43,234 nt of DNA from Candidatus Zixiibacteriota bacterium (GTDB lineage: Bacteria; Zixibacteria; MSB-5A5; UBA10806; 4484-95), in assembly GCA_024231855.1 (NCBI GenBank), contig JAAEQD010000105.1:1-43234 (forward strand), read 5' to 3'. The notes under the pieces are model-generated. The model had not been told where the DNA came from. It saw nothing but the letters and a program-made list of their open reading frames with translations, and did no database searches. Below are positions 7,533 to 17,169 of the stretch, piece by piece; the stretch's first letter is position 1, and every line of letters starts with the position of its first letter. The position numbers and the translations under genes are program-made.

Positions 7533-10052
7533 ATGAAAACCGCCATAATTTTAACTTGCTTGCTGACCGCATTGGCGATTGCCGGCCAGCCGGGCAATTC
7601 GGATGCTGATATTGACGAGTTTTTGAAATCATATGATTTTAGTCGTCACCAGGACAGGACACTGGATCGGGATCAATGGGTACATGTCTGGTTTGGTAAT
7701 TTATCCGGTGAAGCCATTGTAGCCGATATTAACGAACGAATATATCTTGATGTATATATCGAAACATCCGATAGCGCTTACGGGGCAGGTATATTGCTCA
7801 TACTAGGCACAAACGATCAGTATATTGACAGTTTGTTAAGTAGAGATGAAGGACAGATATTTTATCCCCTTGATGAATGGGATATGAACATGTTTCTACT
7901 GCCTGAAGGATCGCCGCCAAATCCCGAGGGCTGGTCGAGCCAATCATTTTTGGGAGTCACAGAGATTGCTGCTCCATATGATTCGCCCTGGTTACATTTA
8001 GAGACACCTCATCGGGTGTTAACGATGGTAGTGAAAACGGCCAATGATTCGACGCTTGCCGGTCGCTTGGTAGATGCTTTCGCGACAGGCGTTGAATCCA
8101 TTCAAGGATCGCCAAATTGCTGGGATACAATGGGTATAACAGATTATCCGGTAACGCAGTATTTCAATCTTCTTCAATTCGAGGGTGGCGGTAGTGCAAT
8201 GGGAACTGTCACGGATAACGATAACAATCCAATTGAAGGAGTACACGTATTCGATGTTGAATCATCACTGGGAGATTACACTGATTCAGATGGTGATTAT
8301 GATATCCCGATTTTAACTCCCGGCACTCATTCATTAGCATTTGTCCATGAGTTATATATCGATACAATAGTAACTGATGTTGAGATATTGAGTGATGATA
8401 CCACATATATTGATATTGATTTGCAACCTAGCGGTTTTCTGGCAGGCATGGTAACCGATTCAGGCTCCTCACCTCTAGCCGATGTTGACGTATTTGCTAT
8501 AAACAGTGCTACTGTTGATACGGTATCAATGGCTACCGAATCCGATGGCGGCTTCTATTTCGATAATATCCATCCCGGCTATTACGATCTGTCTTTCACG
8601 CTGGACCTGTACCGGGATACGAGCTTGACAGATGTCAATGTAATCGCCTTTGATACAACCTCGATTAATGTTGTCATGGAACGGATTCCACAAAACGATG
8701 TAGGCGTCACGGCTATTCTGAGTCCTGTCGATTCGATCGCCAATGGATTGGCTTACGACTGTATCGTTGAGATCGCCAATTATCAGATCGATACAGTATC
8801 GTTCGATGTTGTTTTCGAGATTTATTTTAATGATTCATCCGAGGTTACCCTCGCCGATACTTTCAGCGTTGAAGATATGCCGGCTAACAGCAGCAATACG
8901 ATCACATTTGCCGAGCAGTTCGAACCGTCATCCCCGGCAATTTATAATATCATAGCCTTTACGACTCTCGAATTCGAGCTGGAAAACAGTAATGATACCA
9001 CCTCAAGCAGTGTAACCTGCTATAACTGGGGTTGTATCGGCGGGCTGGTCACCGATGGTTCGGCTAGTGCTATCCCGGATGTTCTGGTGGAAATAGACGG
9101 TACCGATATCGAGTGTTCGACCGATAGCCTGGGATGGTATTTTCATGATGATATCCCAATCGGCACATATGATCTATCGTTCTCTCATCCAAACTATAGC
9201 GATACTCTAATCAATGATGTTTTGGTTCAATATGGGGATACTACAAATCTCGATATCGAAATGTACGGCTGGGGAGATATCACCGGAACAGTGATCGATC
9301 GATCAGGGGATGCTATTTCAGATGTTTATGTTGAGATCGTAGATACTGATAATGATTACACCACAGACCTAACCGGGCAGTATCTTTTCGAGGATATTGA
9401 AGCAGGAGTATACACCTTATCGTTCTCACATCCTGATTATAATGATACTACTATAACAGATGTTACGGTTCAGCATGATGAAACAACCGTTCTGGACATA
9501 GAGTTTTATGATTGGGGCAGCTTGGCCGGAACCGTTATCGATGAATCGGGAGATCCGATAGAGAATGCGGTTGTCAGAGTTATGGGAACTTCTATCGATA
9601 CTACTACCGACAGCACCGGGGGATATGTTATCGATAATATTCCCGCGTACATTTATAATATCCGTTTTTCCCACTCTGACTATTTCACCGTTATTGTGCC
9701 TGATGTTTCAATTAACCATGACAGCACAACTGTAGTCGATACGATTATGGAAAGCTCCGTTGGTATCGATGATCCAGCTTCAACTCCGGACGAGTATAGT
9801 ATTGATCAGAACTACCCCAACCCGTTTAACGCGGTTACATCGTTCGAATACGCGTTGCCCCAGGACGCTTATGTCACGATTATCGTTTGCGATATCCTCG
9901 GTCATCAGGTGGCCACGCTGATAAACCGAAATCAACCGGCCGGGTATCATCAGGTAAGCTGGAATGCCGGGGCTAATTCATCGGGTATCTATTTCTACAA
10001 AATCCAGGCCGGCGATTTCAGCCAAACCAGAAAGATGACATTGCTGAAATAG
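7533..10052 (+). CDS. Large modular secreted protein: unnamed N-terminal domain, five carboxypeptidase-regulatory-like repeats, sorting domain
   Basis: The 839-residue protein has a signal peptide (1-18). Residues about 48-216 form the unnamed domain shared with the next two large genes (W-V-x-V-W-F-G-N ... GSPPNPEGWSSQS ... YPVTQYF). Carboxypeptidase-regulatory-like Ig folds follow at about 221-297 and 302-382, each with G-x-V-x-D ... G-x-Y ... D-L-S-F-x-H-x-x-Y. A CARDB-like domain at 388-495 (NDVGVTAILSP) interrupts them, and three more regulatory-like folds lie at 500-577, 581-657 and 662-738. The type IX sorting domain is at 757-839. The product is probably an extended stalk-like surface protein. 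The high Asp/Thr content of the repeats suggests calcium binding (inference). The start follows AGGAGGAA. Confidence 0.88.
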   Translation: MKTAIILTCLLTALAIAGQPGNSDADIDEFLKSYDFSRHQDRTLDRDQWVHVWFGNLSGEAIVADINERIYLDVYIETSDSAYGAGILLILGTNDQYIDSLLSRDEGQIFYPLDEWDMNMFLLPEGSPPNPEGWSSQSFLGVTEIAAPYDSPWLHLETPHRVLTMVVKTANDSTLAGRLVDAFATGVESIQGSPNCWDTMGITDYPVTQYFNLLQFEGGGSAMGTVTDNDNNPIEGVHVFDVESSLGDYTDSDGDYDIPILTPGTHSLAFVHELYIDTIVTDVEILSDDTTYIDIDLQPSGFLAGMVTDSGSSPLADVDVFAINSATVDTVSMATESDGGFYFDNIHPGYYDLSFTLDLYRDTSLTDVNVIAFDTTSINVVMERIPQNDVGVTAILSPVDSIANGLAYDCIVEIANYQIDTVSFDVVFEIYFNDSSEVTLADTFSVEDMPANSSNTITFAEQFEPSSPAIYNIIAFTTLEFELENSNDTTSSSVTCYNWGCIGGLVTDGSASAIPDVLVEIDGTDIECSTDSLGWYFHDDIPIGTYDLSFSHPNYSDTLINDVLVQYGDTTNLDIEMYGWGDITGTVIDRSGDAISDVYVEIVDTDNDYTTDLTGQYLFEDIEAGVYTLSFSHPDYNDTTITDVTVQHDETTVLDIEFYDWGSLAGTVIDESGDPIENAVVRVMGTSIDTTTDSTGGYVIDNIPAYIYNIRFSHSDYFTVIVPDVSINHDSTTVVDTIMESSVGIDDPASTPDEYSIDQNYPNPFNAVTSFEYALPQDAYVTIIVCDILGHQVATLINRNQPAGYHQVSWNAGANSSGIYFYKIQAGDFSQTRKMTLLK
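9999..10051 (+). repeat. Shared sorting-domain 3' tail, copy 2
   Basis: Identical over 53 bases to 7334-7386, the end of the previous gene. The identity stops exactly inside the stop codon, which is TAG here and TAA in copy 1. Confidence 0.9.
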
Positions 10053-10092
10053 GTGTCAGCTGTTTTAGGATATTATTAAGACACGATAATTC

Positions 10093-10120
10093 TTGACATT
10101 CTGATATATTTCCCTACATT
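10093..10120 (+). promoter_or_regulatory. Sigma-70 type promoter for the gene at 10201
   Basis: TTGACA at 10093-10098, a 16-base spacer and TACATT at 10115-10120 lie about 80 bases before the ATG. A strong AAGGAGG ribosome binding site is at 10187-10193. Confidence 0.5.
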
Positions 10121-10200
10121 TATTATCGATAATTGCTAATTGCAGCAATTGAACAAGCATCATTATTTAGTCTAATAAAACGCATTAAGGAGGTTAAACG

Positions 10201-12111
10201 ATGAAACCTCATAATATTTTATTCTTAGCGGTTGCGCTTGTTATGCTCATCTCACTATCGGATATCACCGTTGCCGATGATTGGGCGTATGTCTGGTATG
10301 GCAATCTGGATGATTCACCGGTTGATGCCTGTATTGGAGAGATTGTTTATATCGATGTTTACATTCAAAACCCGGATAATATCGTATTTACAGACTTTGT
10401 GATGTGTCTAGGTATTCAGGATTTGTATTTGGAAGAATTCATGGGTGAAGACTATATCACTTTTCATTATCCAACCTATCTCTGGGATTCTTTTGGTGTC
10501 AGAGGAACTTTCGGAAGTCCGCCTAATATCGAGGGGTGGTCAAGCCAGCTATTGACGGGATTCGCGGAATTGTTCCCGCCCTACGATTCACCGTTCATGG
10601 ATTTCGATGAACCCACCCTGGCGTTTACTTTCGCGCCCAGAGCGGTAAACGATCCATCGATAATCGGCGAAACAGCCGACTGCATCGGCGTGGGTTATGA
10701 TCCATACTTCAGGATTACTTGTTTCGGCAGCGTTGAAGGCGATATTTTTCCATCGGTTCAGTATTACAGCCCGGTATATTTTGCCGGAAGTGGCGGCAGT
10801 ATAAGTGGTATGGTTACGGATAGTGATGGTTATCCAATCCAGGGTGTACAGGTTACAGATATTGAAACGTCATTGGATGATTATACGGATTCCGAAGGTG
10901 AATATTATATCCCTGATTTAAACCTCGGCGCTCATTCATTATCTTTTTCCCACGCTGTGTTTTTTGATACGGTTGTTTCAGACATTGATGTTTTTTGCGG
11001 CGATACGACATCCACGGATATCCAGATGAGACTTAACTCATTTCTTGGAGGAACGGTTACAGATTCAGATTCGGTTCCTTTATATCACGTCAATGTATGT
11101 ATGGTAAATACGCTGAACCTCGATACCATTACAACCCAGACAACCATTCACGGTCAATTCGCCGCCAACTATATATTTGCCGGCCTTTATGACATATCGT
11201 TCAGTAAGGATGGCTACAACGATACTACGTTATATGATATATATGTACCGGTGGATAACACAACTACGCTGGATGTCATAATGACAAGAAGACCCGACGA
11301 TTATTGGATTAACATTTGGTACGGTAATATGGATAGTTCTCCTATTGAAGCCGTTATCGGCGAGCTAATTGATATTGATGTTTACATTCAAACATCGGGC
11401 AATACATATATTGCCGATATTCATCTTTGTTTAGGTTCGCAAAATATTTATATCGAAACCCTACTCAGCGAGGAATATGGGGAATTCTATTATCCATTTA
11501 CTTTATGGGATAGCCAATATTTCTATTCCGAGGAAAGTTCTCCACCTAATCCGGAGGGTTGGTCAAGTCAATCGATGGTGGCTTTTTATGAAATATTGCC
11601 GCCCTATAATTCACCAGCTCTTCATTTCGAGGAACCTACCTGTGCTTTGAAGATGGTTGCCAGAACCGTGATTGATTCATCTCTACTAGGCGGAACATAC
11701 AATTGCTTGGGTCAGGGTATCCATCCAATATTCGGTCCATCGAATTGCGGCGATACGATTGGCTATGAAATCCCTTTAACGGAATATTACTGCCCGATTA
11801 ATTTCGTTGATATGACCGATATCGATTATGCGGATTTGACTATACCCAAGACATTTGAAATCAACCAAAACTACCCAAATCCCTTCAACGCCGCAACATC
11901 AATCAGCTATTGCCTGCCCAAGGCGGCTTTCGTAATTATCGAAATTTGCGATATACTCGGCCAGAAAGTGGAAACGCTGGTGAATGCTAATCAGCCGGCA
12001 GGCTATCATGAGGTGATCTGGGACGCCTCGAAAAGATCATCGAGCATCTATTTCTACCATATCCAGGCCGGCGATTTCAGCCAAACCAGAAAGATGACAT
12101 TACTGAAATAA
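10201..12111 (+). CDS. Modular secreted protein with two copies of the unnamed domain and a sorting domain
   Basis: The 636-residue protein has a signal peptide (1-25). The unnamed domain occurs twice, at about 28-195 (WAYVWYGNLDDSPVDA ... SPPNIEGWSSQ) and 368-537 (WINIWYGNMDSSPIEA ... SSPPNPEGWSSQS). Between the copies lie two carboxypeptidase-regulatory-like Ig folds (201-277, 282-362). A type IX sorting domain (554-636) ends the protein with the same residues as its two left neighbours. The order domain-Ig-Ig-domain-sort suggests internal duplication. It is probably displayed on or released from the surface. No enzymatic motif is visible. Confidence 0.87.
   Translation: MKPHNILFLAVALVMLISLSDITVADDWAYVWYGNLDDSPVDACIGEIVYIDVYIQNPDNIVFTDFVMCLGIQDLYLEEFMGEDYITFHYPTYLWDSFGVRGTFGSPPNIEGWSSQLLTGFAELFPPYDSPFMDFDEPTLAFTFAPRAVNDPSIIGETADCIGVGYDPYFRITCFGSVEGDIFPSVQYYSPVYFAGSGGSISGMVTDSDGYPIQGVQVTDIETSLDDYTDSEGEYYIPDLNLGAHSLSFSHAVFFDTVVSDIDVFCGDTTSTDIQMRLNSFLGGTVTDSDSVPLYHVNVCMVNTLNLDTITTQTTIHGQFAANYIFAGLYDISFSKDGYNDTTLYDIYVPVDNTTTLDVIMTRRPDDYWINIWYGNMDSSPIEAVIGELIDIDVYIQTSGNTYIADIHLCLGSQNIYIETLLSEEYGEFYYPFTLWDSQYFYSEESSPPNPEGWSSQSMVAFYEILPPYNSPALHFEEPTCALKMVARTVIDSSLLGGTYNCLGQGIHPIFGPSNCGDTIGYEIPLTEYYCPINFVDMTDIDYADLTIPKTFEINQNYPNPFNAATSISYCLPKAAFVIIEICDILGQKVETLVNANQPAGYHEVIWDASKRSSSIYFYHIQAGDFSQTRKMTLLK
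12061..12110 (+). repeat. Shared sorting-domain 3' tail, copy 3
   Basis: Fifty bases that match copies 1 and 2 with one mismatch (A instead of G at 12102). Confidence 0.85.
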
Positions 12112-12297
12112 GATATTTAAATTCCCCCTGTAAGACAATCACTTACAAGGCACAGCTGTTTTAATCAGGAAAATAACCCGAAAAATCCAATAGATTTTTG
12201 AATTAATTGTTAATTCCTATCCTTAATTAGATGAACCGCCCTGGTATTTGAGATCAATTAAAGAATATGTATTAAAACATGACGGTTAGGAGATGAA

Positions 12298-13797
12298 ATG
12301 AAAAAAATGTTAACGATTTTGGCTATCTTAATTTTCAGCGCTTCAATTCCGGTATCGGCGAGAATAATTCATGTGCCGGGAGATTTCGCCACAATTCAGG
12401 CCGGGATTGATGACACTCAAATCGGCGATACGGTTAAGGTGGCGCCGAATACATACAACGAAAATGTGGTTATTGATCAAGCCATAAGTCTGATTGGGCA
12501 AGACCGAGACCAAACCACGATTTGGGGAATCGCGCCGGGCGATGTCGTAATCATCGATAGCGACGATGTTTACGTGCGGGGCTTTACGATCACCAATAGC
12601 GGTCCTGATACGACTGACGCCGGCATTCAAATCGGCGACCGTGATAACTGTACCGTGGAATTATGCAGTTTTCCGGACAATATGACCGGAATCGAGCTTT
12701 ACGAGGGAAGTTACAACACTATTCAAAGATGTCTTTTCGATTCTAATATCTATGGAATCTTATTCTGGGAGGATATCGAAAGTTGCGAACAGGGAAATTT
12801 GAGTAATAGTGTACTGAACAACGTCTTCGAAAACAGCAGTAAATGCGCCATAATGTTTGAGCACATATTGTACCATCACGATGCCAACGATGTAATAGGT
12901 AATCGGATCGCGAACTGCAATATGGGTATGTCCATGATAATGTCATTCAGGAACGCGATTGTCATGAATGAATTTATCGATAACACCTCGTATGGCGTGA
13001 AGCATGGCATTTGCGAAGGTGGCGGCGGGCAAAACGAGTTTCATCATAATAACTTTATCGAGAATAACGGCGACTCGATTCAGGCAGTCAACGGCGGAGT
13101 CGGCGATGATCTCTGGTACTGTATCATCCAATCCGAGGGGAATTACTGGACGGATTACACCGGCCCGGATAATAACGGCGATGGCATCGGCGATATCCCA
13201 TTCGATATCGAGGGCGATCCCAGCCAGGATTTGTATCCCTTAATGGAGCCGCTTGAAGCCGGAATTTTAGGGATGATTACCGATGAGTCATTTATTCCTA
13301 TTCCCGACGTGGTGGTTACTGTAATCGGTACCGAAATAGCTGACACTTCCGAATATCACGGCAGCTATACGCTTACTGGCCTTGGCTCGGGCAACTATGA
13401 TATTTCGTTTTCCCATCCCGATTACCAAGATACGGTTGTGCTTGGCTACGCCACCACCATTGACCAGTATACATATCCGAATATGGAGCTAAGATTGCAA
13501 ACCGATATCGACCAACCCGACGAGCTGAAGCCCTCTGACTTTTCGCTTATGCAGAATAGCCCTAATCCGTTTAATGCCTCAACCGTAATAAAATATAATC
13601 TTCGGAATTCAGCTGATGTAACAATTTATATTTACGATCTTCTTGGACGTAAAATCGAGACGCTGGTTAGCGGGTATCAGCCGGCCGGTTTTAATCAGGT
13701 TGTCTGGCATTCCGGTGACCGGCCCTCAGGTGTCTATTTCTATACATTAAAAGCGGGTGCATTTGTTGAGAGTAAAAAGATGATGTTATTAAAATAA
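12298..13797 (+). CDS. Secreted right-handed beta-helix protein with Ig-like and sorting domains
   Basis: The 499-residue protein has a signal peptide (1-21), then IHVPGDFATIQAGIDDTQ ... D-T-V-K-V-A-P-N-T-Y-x-E-N-V-V-I. This is the typical N-terminal cap of pectate-lyase-like/NosD beta-helix proteins. Helix coils rich in N-x-x-x-N-N and G-I continue to about residue 275. A GNYWTDYTGPDNNGDGIGD loop (281-299) with calcium-binding character follows, as in NosD-type proteins. A carboxypeptidase-regulatory-like fold covers 322-400 and a type IX sorting domain 418-499. Polysaccharide binding or cleavage is common in beta-helix proteins, but I see no assignable catalytic residues. The ATG follows TTAGGAG. 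Confidence 0.87.
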   Translation: MKKMLTILAILIFSASIPVSARIIHVPGDFATIQAGIDDTQIGDTVKVAPNTYNENVVIDQAISLIGQDRDQTTIWGIAPGDVVIIDSDDVYVRGFTITNSGPDTTDAGIQIGDRDNCTVELCSFPDNMTGIELYEGSYNTIQRCLFDSNIYGILFWEDIESCEQGNLSNSVLNNVFENSSKCAIMFEHILYHHDANDVIGNRIANCNMGMSMIMSFRNAIVMNEFIDNTSYGVKHGICEGGGGQNEFHHNNFIENNGDSIQAVNGGVGDDLWYCIIQSEGNYWTDYTGPDNNGDGIGDIPFDIEGDPSQDLYPLMEPLEAGILGMITDESFIPIPDVVVTVIGTEIADTSEYHGSYTLTGLGSGNYDISFSHPDYQDTVVLGYATTIDQYTYPNMELRLQTDIDQPDELKPSDFSLMQNSPNPFNASTVIKYNLRNSADVTIYIYDLLGRKIETLVSGYQPAGFNQVVWHSGDRPSGVYFYTLKAGAFVESKKMMLLK

Positions 13798-13832
13798 CTC
13801 AATTAATTACTCTTCGATTGGGTTACTCCCTG

Positions 13833-13868
13833 CGGGCTCATGGATTACGATATCCGTGGGCCCGTTTA
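13833..13868 (+). terminator. Rho-independent terminator-like hairpin after the beta-helix gene
   Basis: A 13-bp stem pairs 13833-13845 with 13852-13864 (two G-U pairs as plus-strand RNA) around a six-base loop, followed by TTTATT. It lies 36 bases after the stop. Confidence 0.6.
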
Positions 13869-13983
13869 TTATATTAAACTTGTTTTATTTGAACTTCGGC
13901 ATATATTATGCTTATAAGTATATAATAGAAATGGTAGGTTTGAAGTTGTATCGCAAACACTTAGACAAAAAAGAGGTGTCCTG

Positions 13984-14874
13984 ATGAAGGGAATAAAAAT
14001 AATTGCAATTGCTTTGTCATTTTTCGCATATTTTGTGGCTTCCGATACAGCCCTCTCGCAAGAATGGGTAACCCTGTATTACGGGAATCCCGATGGAACT
14101 CCGATTGAGGCCAGTATCAACAGCCCAATTGCAATCGATGTCTACGCTCAGACGTCGGAAAACGCCTATGTGGCAGATATACACATATGCCTGGGTACGG
14201 ATGATATGTATATTGACAGCCTAATATCTTCGCAATATGGCGAGGTTTTCGCGCCGCTCAACGGTTGGGATATGGCATATTTCCTTGATCCCAGCGGTTC
14301 GCCGCCAAATCCCGATGGTTGGTCAAGTCAATCGCTTCAGGGATTCGCTAATTTAGCGCCGCCATTTGACGCGGAATTTATTCACTCCGAGGACCCGGTG
14401 CTGATTCTGAGGATGGTTGGATGGGTGGCAAATGATTCATCCATAATGGGTCAAACGGTGAATTGTCTGGGAGTCGGAATCAATCCTCAGCAAGGCCCTT
14501 CGAATGCCGGTGATACCTTGGGTGGGCCAGGTTATCCCGTAACTCAATATTTCAGCCCTGTTCATTTTGATGGTCCCACTTCGATTGGGGACGACATGCA
14601 AGCTATTCCCGGAAATATCGAAATCTCTCAAAATTACCCTAATCCATTCAATGCCAATACATTAATCGAATTCGCCCTGCCCGAGCAAGCACAGGTATCA
14701 CTTACAGTCTATGACGTGCAAGGCCGCCTGATTGAAACGTTGGCCGAGGGCATTCATCCTGCCGGCAATCATCAGGTTACCTTCAATTCCGGCAATCTGC
14801 CATCCGGCATATATTTCTACAGCCTCCAGGCCGACAGTTTTAGAGAAACCAACAAGATGATTTTATTGAAGTAG
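13984..14874 (+). CDS. Short secreted protein: unnamed domain plus sorting domain
   Basis: The 296-residue protein is the minimal form of the local family. It has a signal peptide (1-25, ending ALSQ), one copy of the unnamed domain (28-196: EWVTLYYGNPDGTPIEA ... GSPPNPDGWSSQS ... GPSNAGDTLG ... YPVTQYFSPVHF) and a type IX sorting domain (215-296). Because the domain stands alone here, this gene fixes its boundaries. The sorting tail (LQADSFRETNKMILLK) differs from that of the three genes with the shared 3' DNA. Possible promoter elements are TTGAAC at 13889 and TTATAA at 13912. The ribosome binding site AGAGGTG precedes the ATG. Confidence 0.85.
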   Translation: MKGIKIIAIALSFFAYFVASDTALSQEWVTLYYGNPDGTPIEASINSPIAIDVYAQTSENAYVADIHICLGTDDMYIDSLISSQYGEVFAPLNGWDMAYFLDPSGSPPNPDGWSSQSLQGFANLAPPFDAEFIHSEDPVLILRMVGWVANDSSIMGQTVNCLGVGINPQQGPSNAGDTLGGPGYPVTQYFSPVHFDGPTSIGDDMQAIPGNIEISQNYPNPFNANTLIEFALPEQAQVSLTVYDVQGRLIETLAEGIHPAGNHQVTFNSGNLPSGIYFYSLQADSFRETNKMILLK

Positions 14875-14910
14875 AATATTTAACAGTATCTGAAGATAAT
14901 AATCACGAAA

Positions 14911-14937
14911 GGGCAGATTCAATATCTGCCTTTTTTT
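14911..14937 (+). terminator. Rho-independent terminator
   Basis: A perfect 7-bp stem (GGCAGAT 14912-14918, ATCTGCC 14924-14930) with a five-base loop is followed by seven T residues. It ends the secreted-protein cluster. On the opposite strand the hairpin is followed only by CTTTCG, so it is unlikely to serve lepA well. Confidence 0.85.
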
Positions 14938-14948
14938 GTGTCAGAGTG

Positions 14949-16754
14949 CTACTTTTCCACCTGCAAAATAGCTAAAAACGCCTCTTGGGGGATCTCCACC
15001 GAGCCGACTTGCTTCATCCGTTTCTTGCCCTCTTTCTGGCGTTCGAGCAGTTTGCGTTTACGGGAGATATCGCCGCCGTAGCATTTGGCGGTAACGTTTT
15101 TGCGAAGCGGCCTGATCGTTTCGCGGGAGATTATCCGGGTCCCTATCGAGGCCTGGATAATAACCTCGAACATCTGGCGGGGAATCAGTTTACGCAGCTT
15201 TTCGCATAGCCGCTTGCCCCAGGCGTAAGCTTTCTCACGATGAACTATTGCCGACAGGGCATCCACCTGATCGCCGTTAAGAAGTATATCCAGCCTCGAC
15301 AGCTTTGACTCCCTGTAGTCATGGAATTCATAATCCAGCGAAGCGTAACCGCGCGAGACAGTTTTCAATTTATCGAAAAAATCGAAAATGATTTCGGCTA
15401 AGGGGATATCATAATGTAAAACCGCCCGGGTCTGATCGATATATTCGGTGTTCCGGTATGTCGCCCTTCTGTCCAGGCAGAGCTTCATGAGGTTGCCGAT
15501 ATATTCCGATGGCGTTATAATCGAGGTCCGCACATATGGCTCTTCGATCCGCTCAATCAGGTCCGGATGGGGCATAGTGGATGGGTTATCCACCTCGATT
15601 GTAGGGCCGCTTTTAAGTATCACCCGGTATTTAACGCTGGGGACCGTAGTAATAATCGGAATATTATATTCCCGGCTGAGGCGTTCCTGGATAATTTCCA
15701 TATGAAGAAGGCCTAAAAAGCCGCACCTGAAACCGAATCCCAGCGCATTGGATGTCTCCGGCTCGAATATCAATGAAGCGTCATTGAGTTGAAGCTTGCC
15801 CATTGCCTCCCGCAGCTCTTCGAAACTCTCAGCCACGGTCGGGTAAATACCGGCGAACACCATCGGCTTGGCCTCTTTGAATCCCGGTAGAGGCTCTTTA
15901 GCGGGATTTCTCCGGATGGTAATTGTATCGCCGACTTTGGTATCTGATACCTGCCGGATATTACCTATTATATAGCCCACCTCGCCGGCGGAGAGCGTCT
16001 TCTGCGGCATGTATTTCATCACCAGGTAACCTAGCTCATCGATCTCATATTGCTTGTTGTGCGAGAAGAATTTCGCCCAATCACGTAGCCGGAACGTGCC
16101 GTCGAAAACCCTTACATAGGCAACCGCGCCGCGATAGTTATCGAATGCCGAATCGAAAATCAGTGCCCGGGGAGAAGCCTCAGGATTGCCGACCGGCGGA
16201 TTGACTCGTTCGACTACCGTTTCGAGCACTGCCTCTATGCCAGTGCCGGCTTTGGCCGAGACCGCTAATATCTCCTCGTGTTCGCAGCCGATCAGGTTGA
16301 CGATATCATCGGCCACCCGATCGATTTCGGCGGAGGGCAGATCGATTTTATTGATCACCGGGATAATAGTCAGGTTGGAATCTATAGCCAGGTAGAGGTT
16401 CGAAATAGTCTGGGCTTCAATTCCCTGGGTGGCATCGACAACCAGGATTGCCCCCTCGCAGGCCATCAGAGACCGCGACACCTCATAGGTGAAATCGACA
16501 TGACCGGGCGTATCGATAAGATTGAGAACGTATTTTTGGCCGTCCCGGGCGGTATAATCCATCCGGATCGCGTGCGATTTGATCGTGATACCGCGTTCCT
16601 GTTCGAGGTCCATGGTATCGAGTACCTGTTTATGCATCCGGCGAGCTTCGACTGTACCGGTCAGTTCGAGGAACCTGTCCGCCAGTGTCGATTTTCCATG
16701 ATCGATATGCGCGATTATACAGAAATTCCGAATATTTTCCATCGATTTCGCCAT
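14949..16754 (-). CDS. lepA: Elongation factor 4 (LepA)
   Basis: LepA is the translational GTPase that acts on stalled or mistranslocated ribosomes. The GTPase motifs are AHIDHGKST (G1), the DTPGHVDF segment (G3) and NKIDLP (G4). They are followed by EF-G-like domains and the LepA-specific C-terminal domain ([23 protein letters not shown]). The frame is open up to a GTG at 16769. I give the ATG at 16754, but the family usually begins three residues before IRNF, which would be the ATG at 16742. None of the three has a strong ribosome binding site. Length is about 600 residues, as usual. Confidence 0.95.
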   Translation of the reverse strand: MAKSMENIRNFCIIAHIDHGKSTLADRFLELTGTVEARRMHKQVLDTMDLEQERGITIKSHAIRMDYTARDGQKYVLNLIDTPGHVDFTYEVSRSLMACEGAILVVDATQGIEAQTISNLYLAIDSNLTIIPVINKIDLPSAEIDRVADDIVNLIGCEHEEILAVSAKAGTGIEAVLETVVERVNPPVGNPEASPRALIFDSAFDNYRGAVAYVRVFDGTFRLRDWAKFFSHNKQYEIDELGYLVMKYMPQKTLSAGEVGYIIGNIRQVSDTKVGDTITIRRNPAKEPLPGFKEAKPMVFAGIYPTVAESFEELREAMGKLQLNDASLIFEPETSNALGFGFRCGFLGLLHMEIIQERLSREYNIPIITTVPSVKYRVILKSGPTIEVDNPSTMPHPDLIERIEEPYVRTSIITPSEYIGNLMKLCLDRRATYRNTEYIDQTRAVLHYDIPLAEIIFDFFDKLKTVSRGYASLDYEFHDYRESKLSRLDILLNGDQVDALSAIVHREKAYAWGKRLCEKLRKLIPRQMFEVIIQASIGTRIISRETIRPLRKNVTAKCYGGDISRKRKLLERQKEGKKRMKQVGSVEIPQEAFLAILQVEK

Positions 16755-16769
16755 GTTTTCAAATCTCAC

Positions 16770-17169
16770 TCAATTAATAGGCAGGACATTCCTGTCCCGT
16801 TTACTTCAAATCCGGCCCGTAAGGGCGTATTGCATACGCCCATTGTCGGGTGAAGGCACCCGACAACACGTTTAATCGTAGGGGCGGTACCTTGTGTCCG
16901 CCCGGGAAATGGGGGGGAGGGGATTCATCCAGCTCCGCCCGGCCCAGGGTCGAGACAAGCTGCGACCCCTACGTACTATGTCGGTGTGAAAATACGATAA
17001 GTTGAGGCGATGTCAAGGAGGATGTTAATTTGTAATTATGGATGTGCAATTTGTAGCCATAATAATCTCCCTGACATCATAATAACAACTAACTGGACAA
17101 AACCCCATCCTCTAAAGTATAAAACCATAATGACGTTACTATAAATAGGCAGAATTTGGGAGGTAAGTT
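16770..17169. other. Intergenic region with a cluster of inverted repeats
   Basis: No gene is visible in this 400-base region. The left half is built of perfect inverted repeats: GGGCGTAT/ATACGCCC (16823-16841), TTGTCGGGTG/CACCCGACAA with a four-base loop (16843-16866), and a long-range CGTAGGGG/CCCCTACG pair (16877-16884 with 16976-16983) enclosing a GGGCGG/CCGCCC hairpin. GTAGGGGC-type palindromes of this sort are dispersed repeats in many environmental genomes. The right part is AT-rich and should hold the promoter of the PD40 gene. Confidence 0.7.

Noticed and set aside
8200..9740. DNA-level tandem repeats in the large modular gene
   Set aside because: The periodicity comes from diverged Ig-like protein domains. 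The nucleotide copies are not close enough to count as a tandem DNA repeat.
16278..16853. 191-residue open frame on the plus strand
   Set aside because: It is antisense to lepA and has no support of its own.
16770..17169. tRNA or other structured RNA gene in the hairpin-rich gap
   Set aside because: The stems are simple palindromes of dispersed-repeat type. I could not fit a cloverleaf or a known RNA family.
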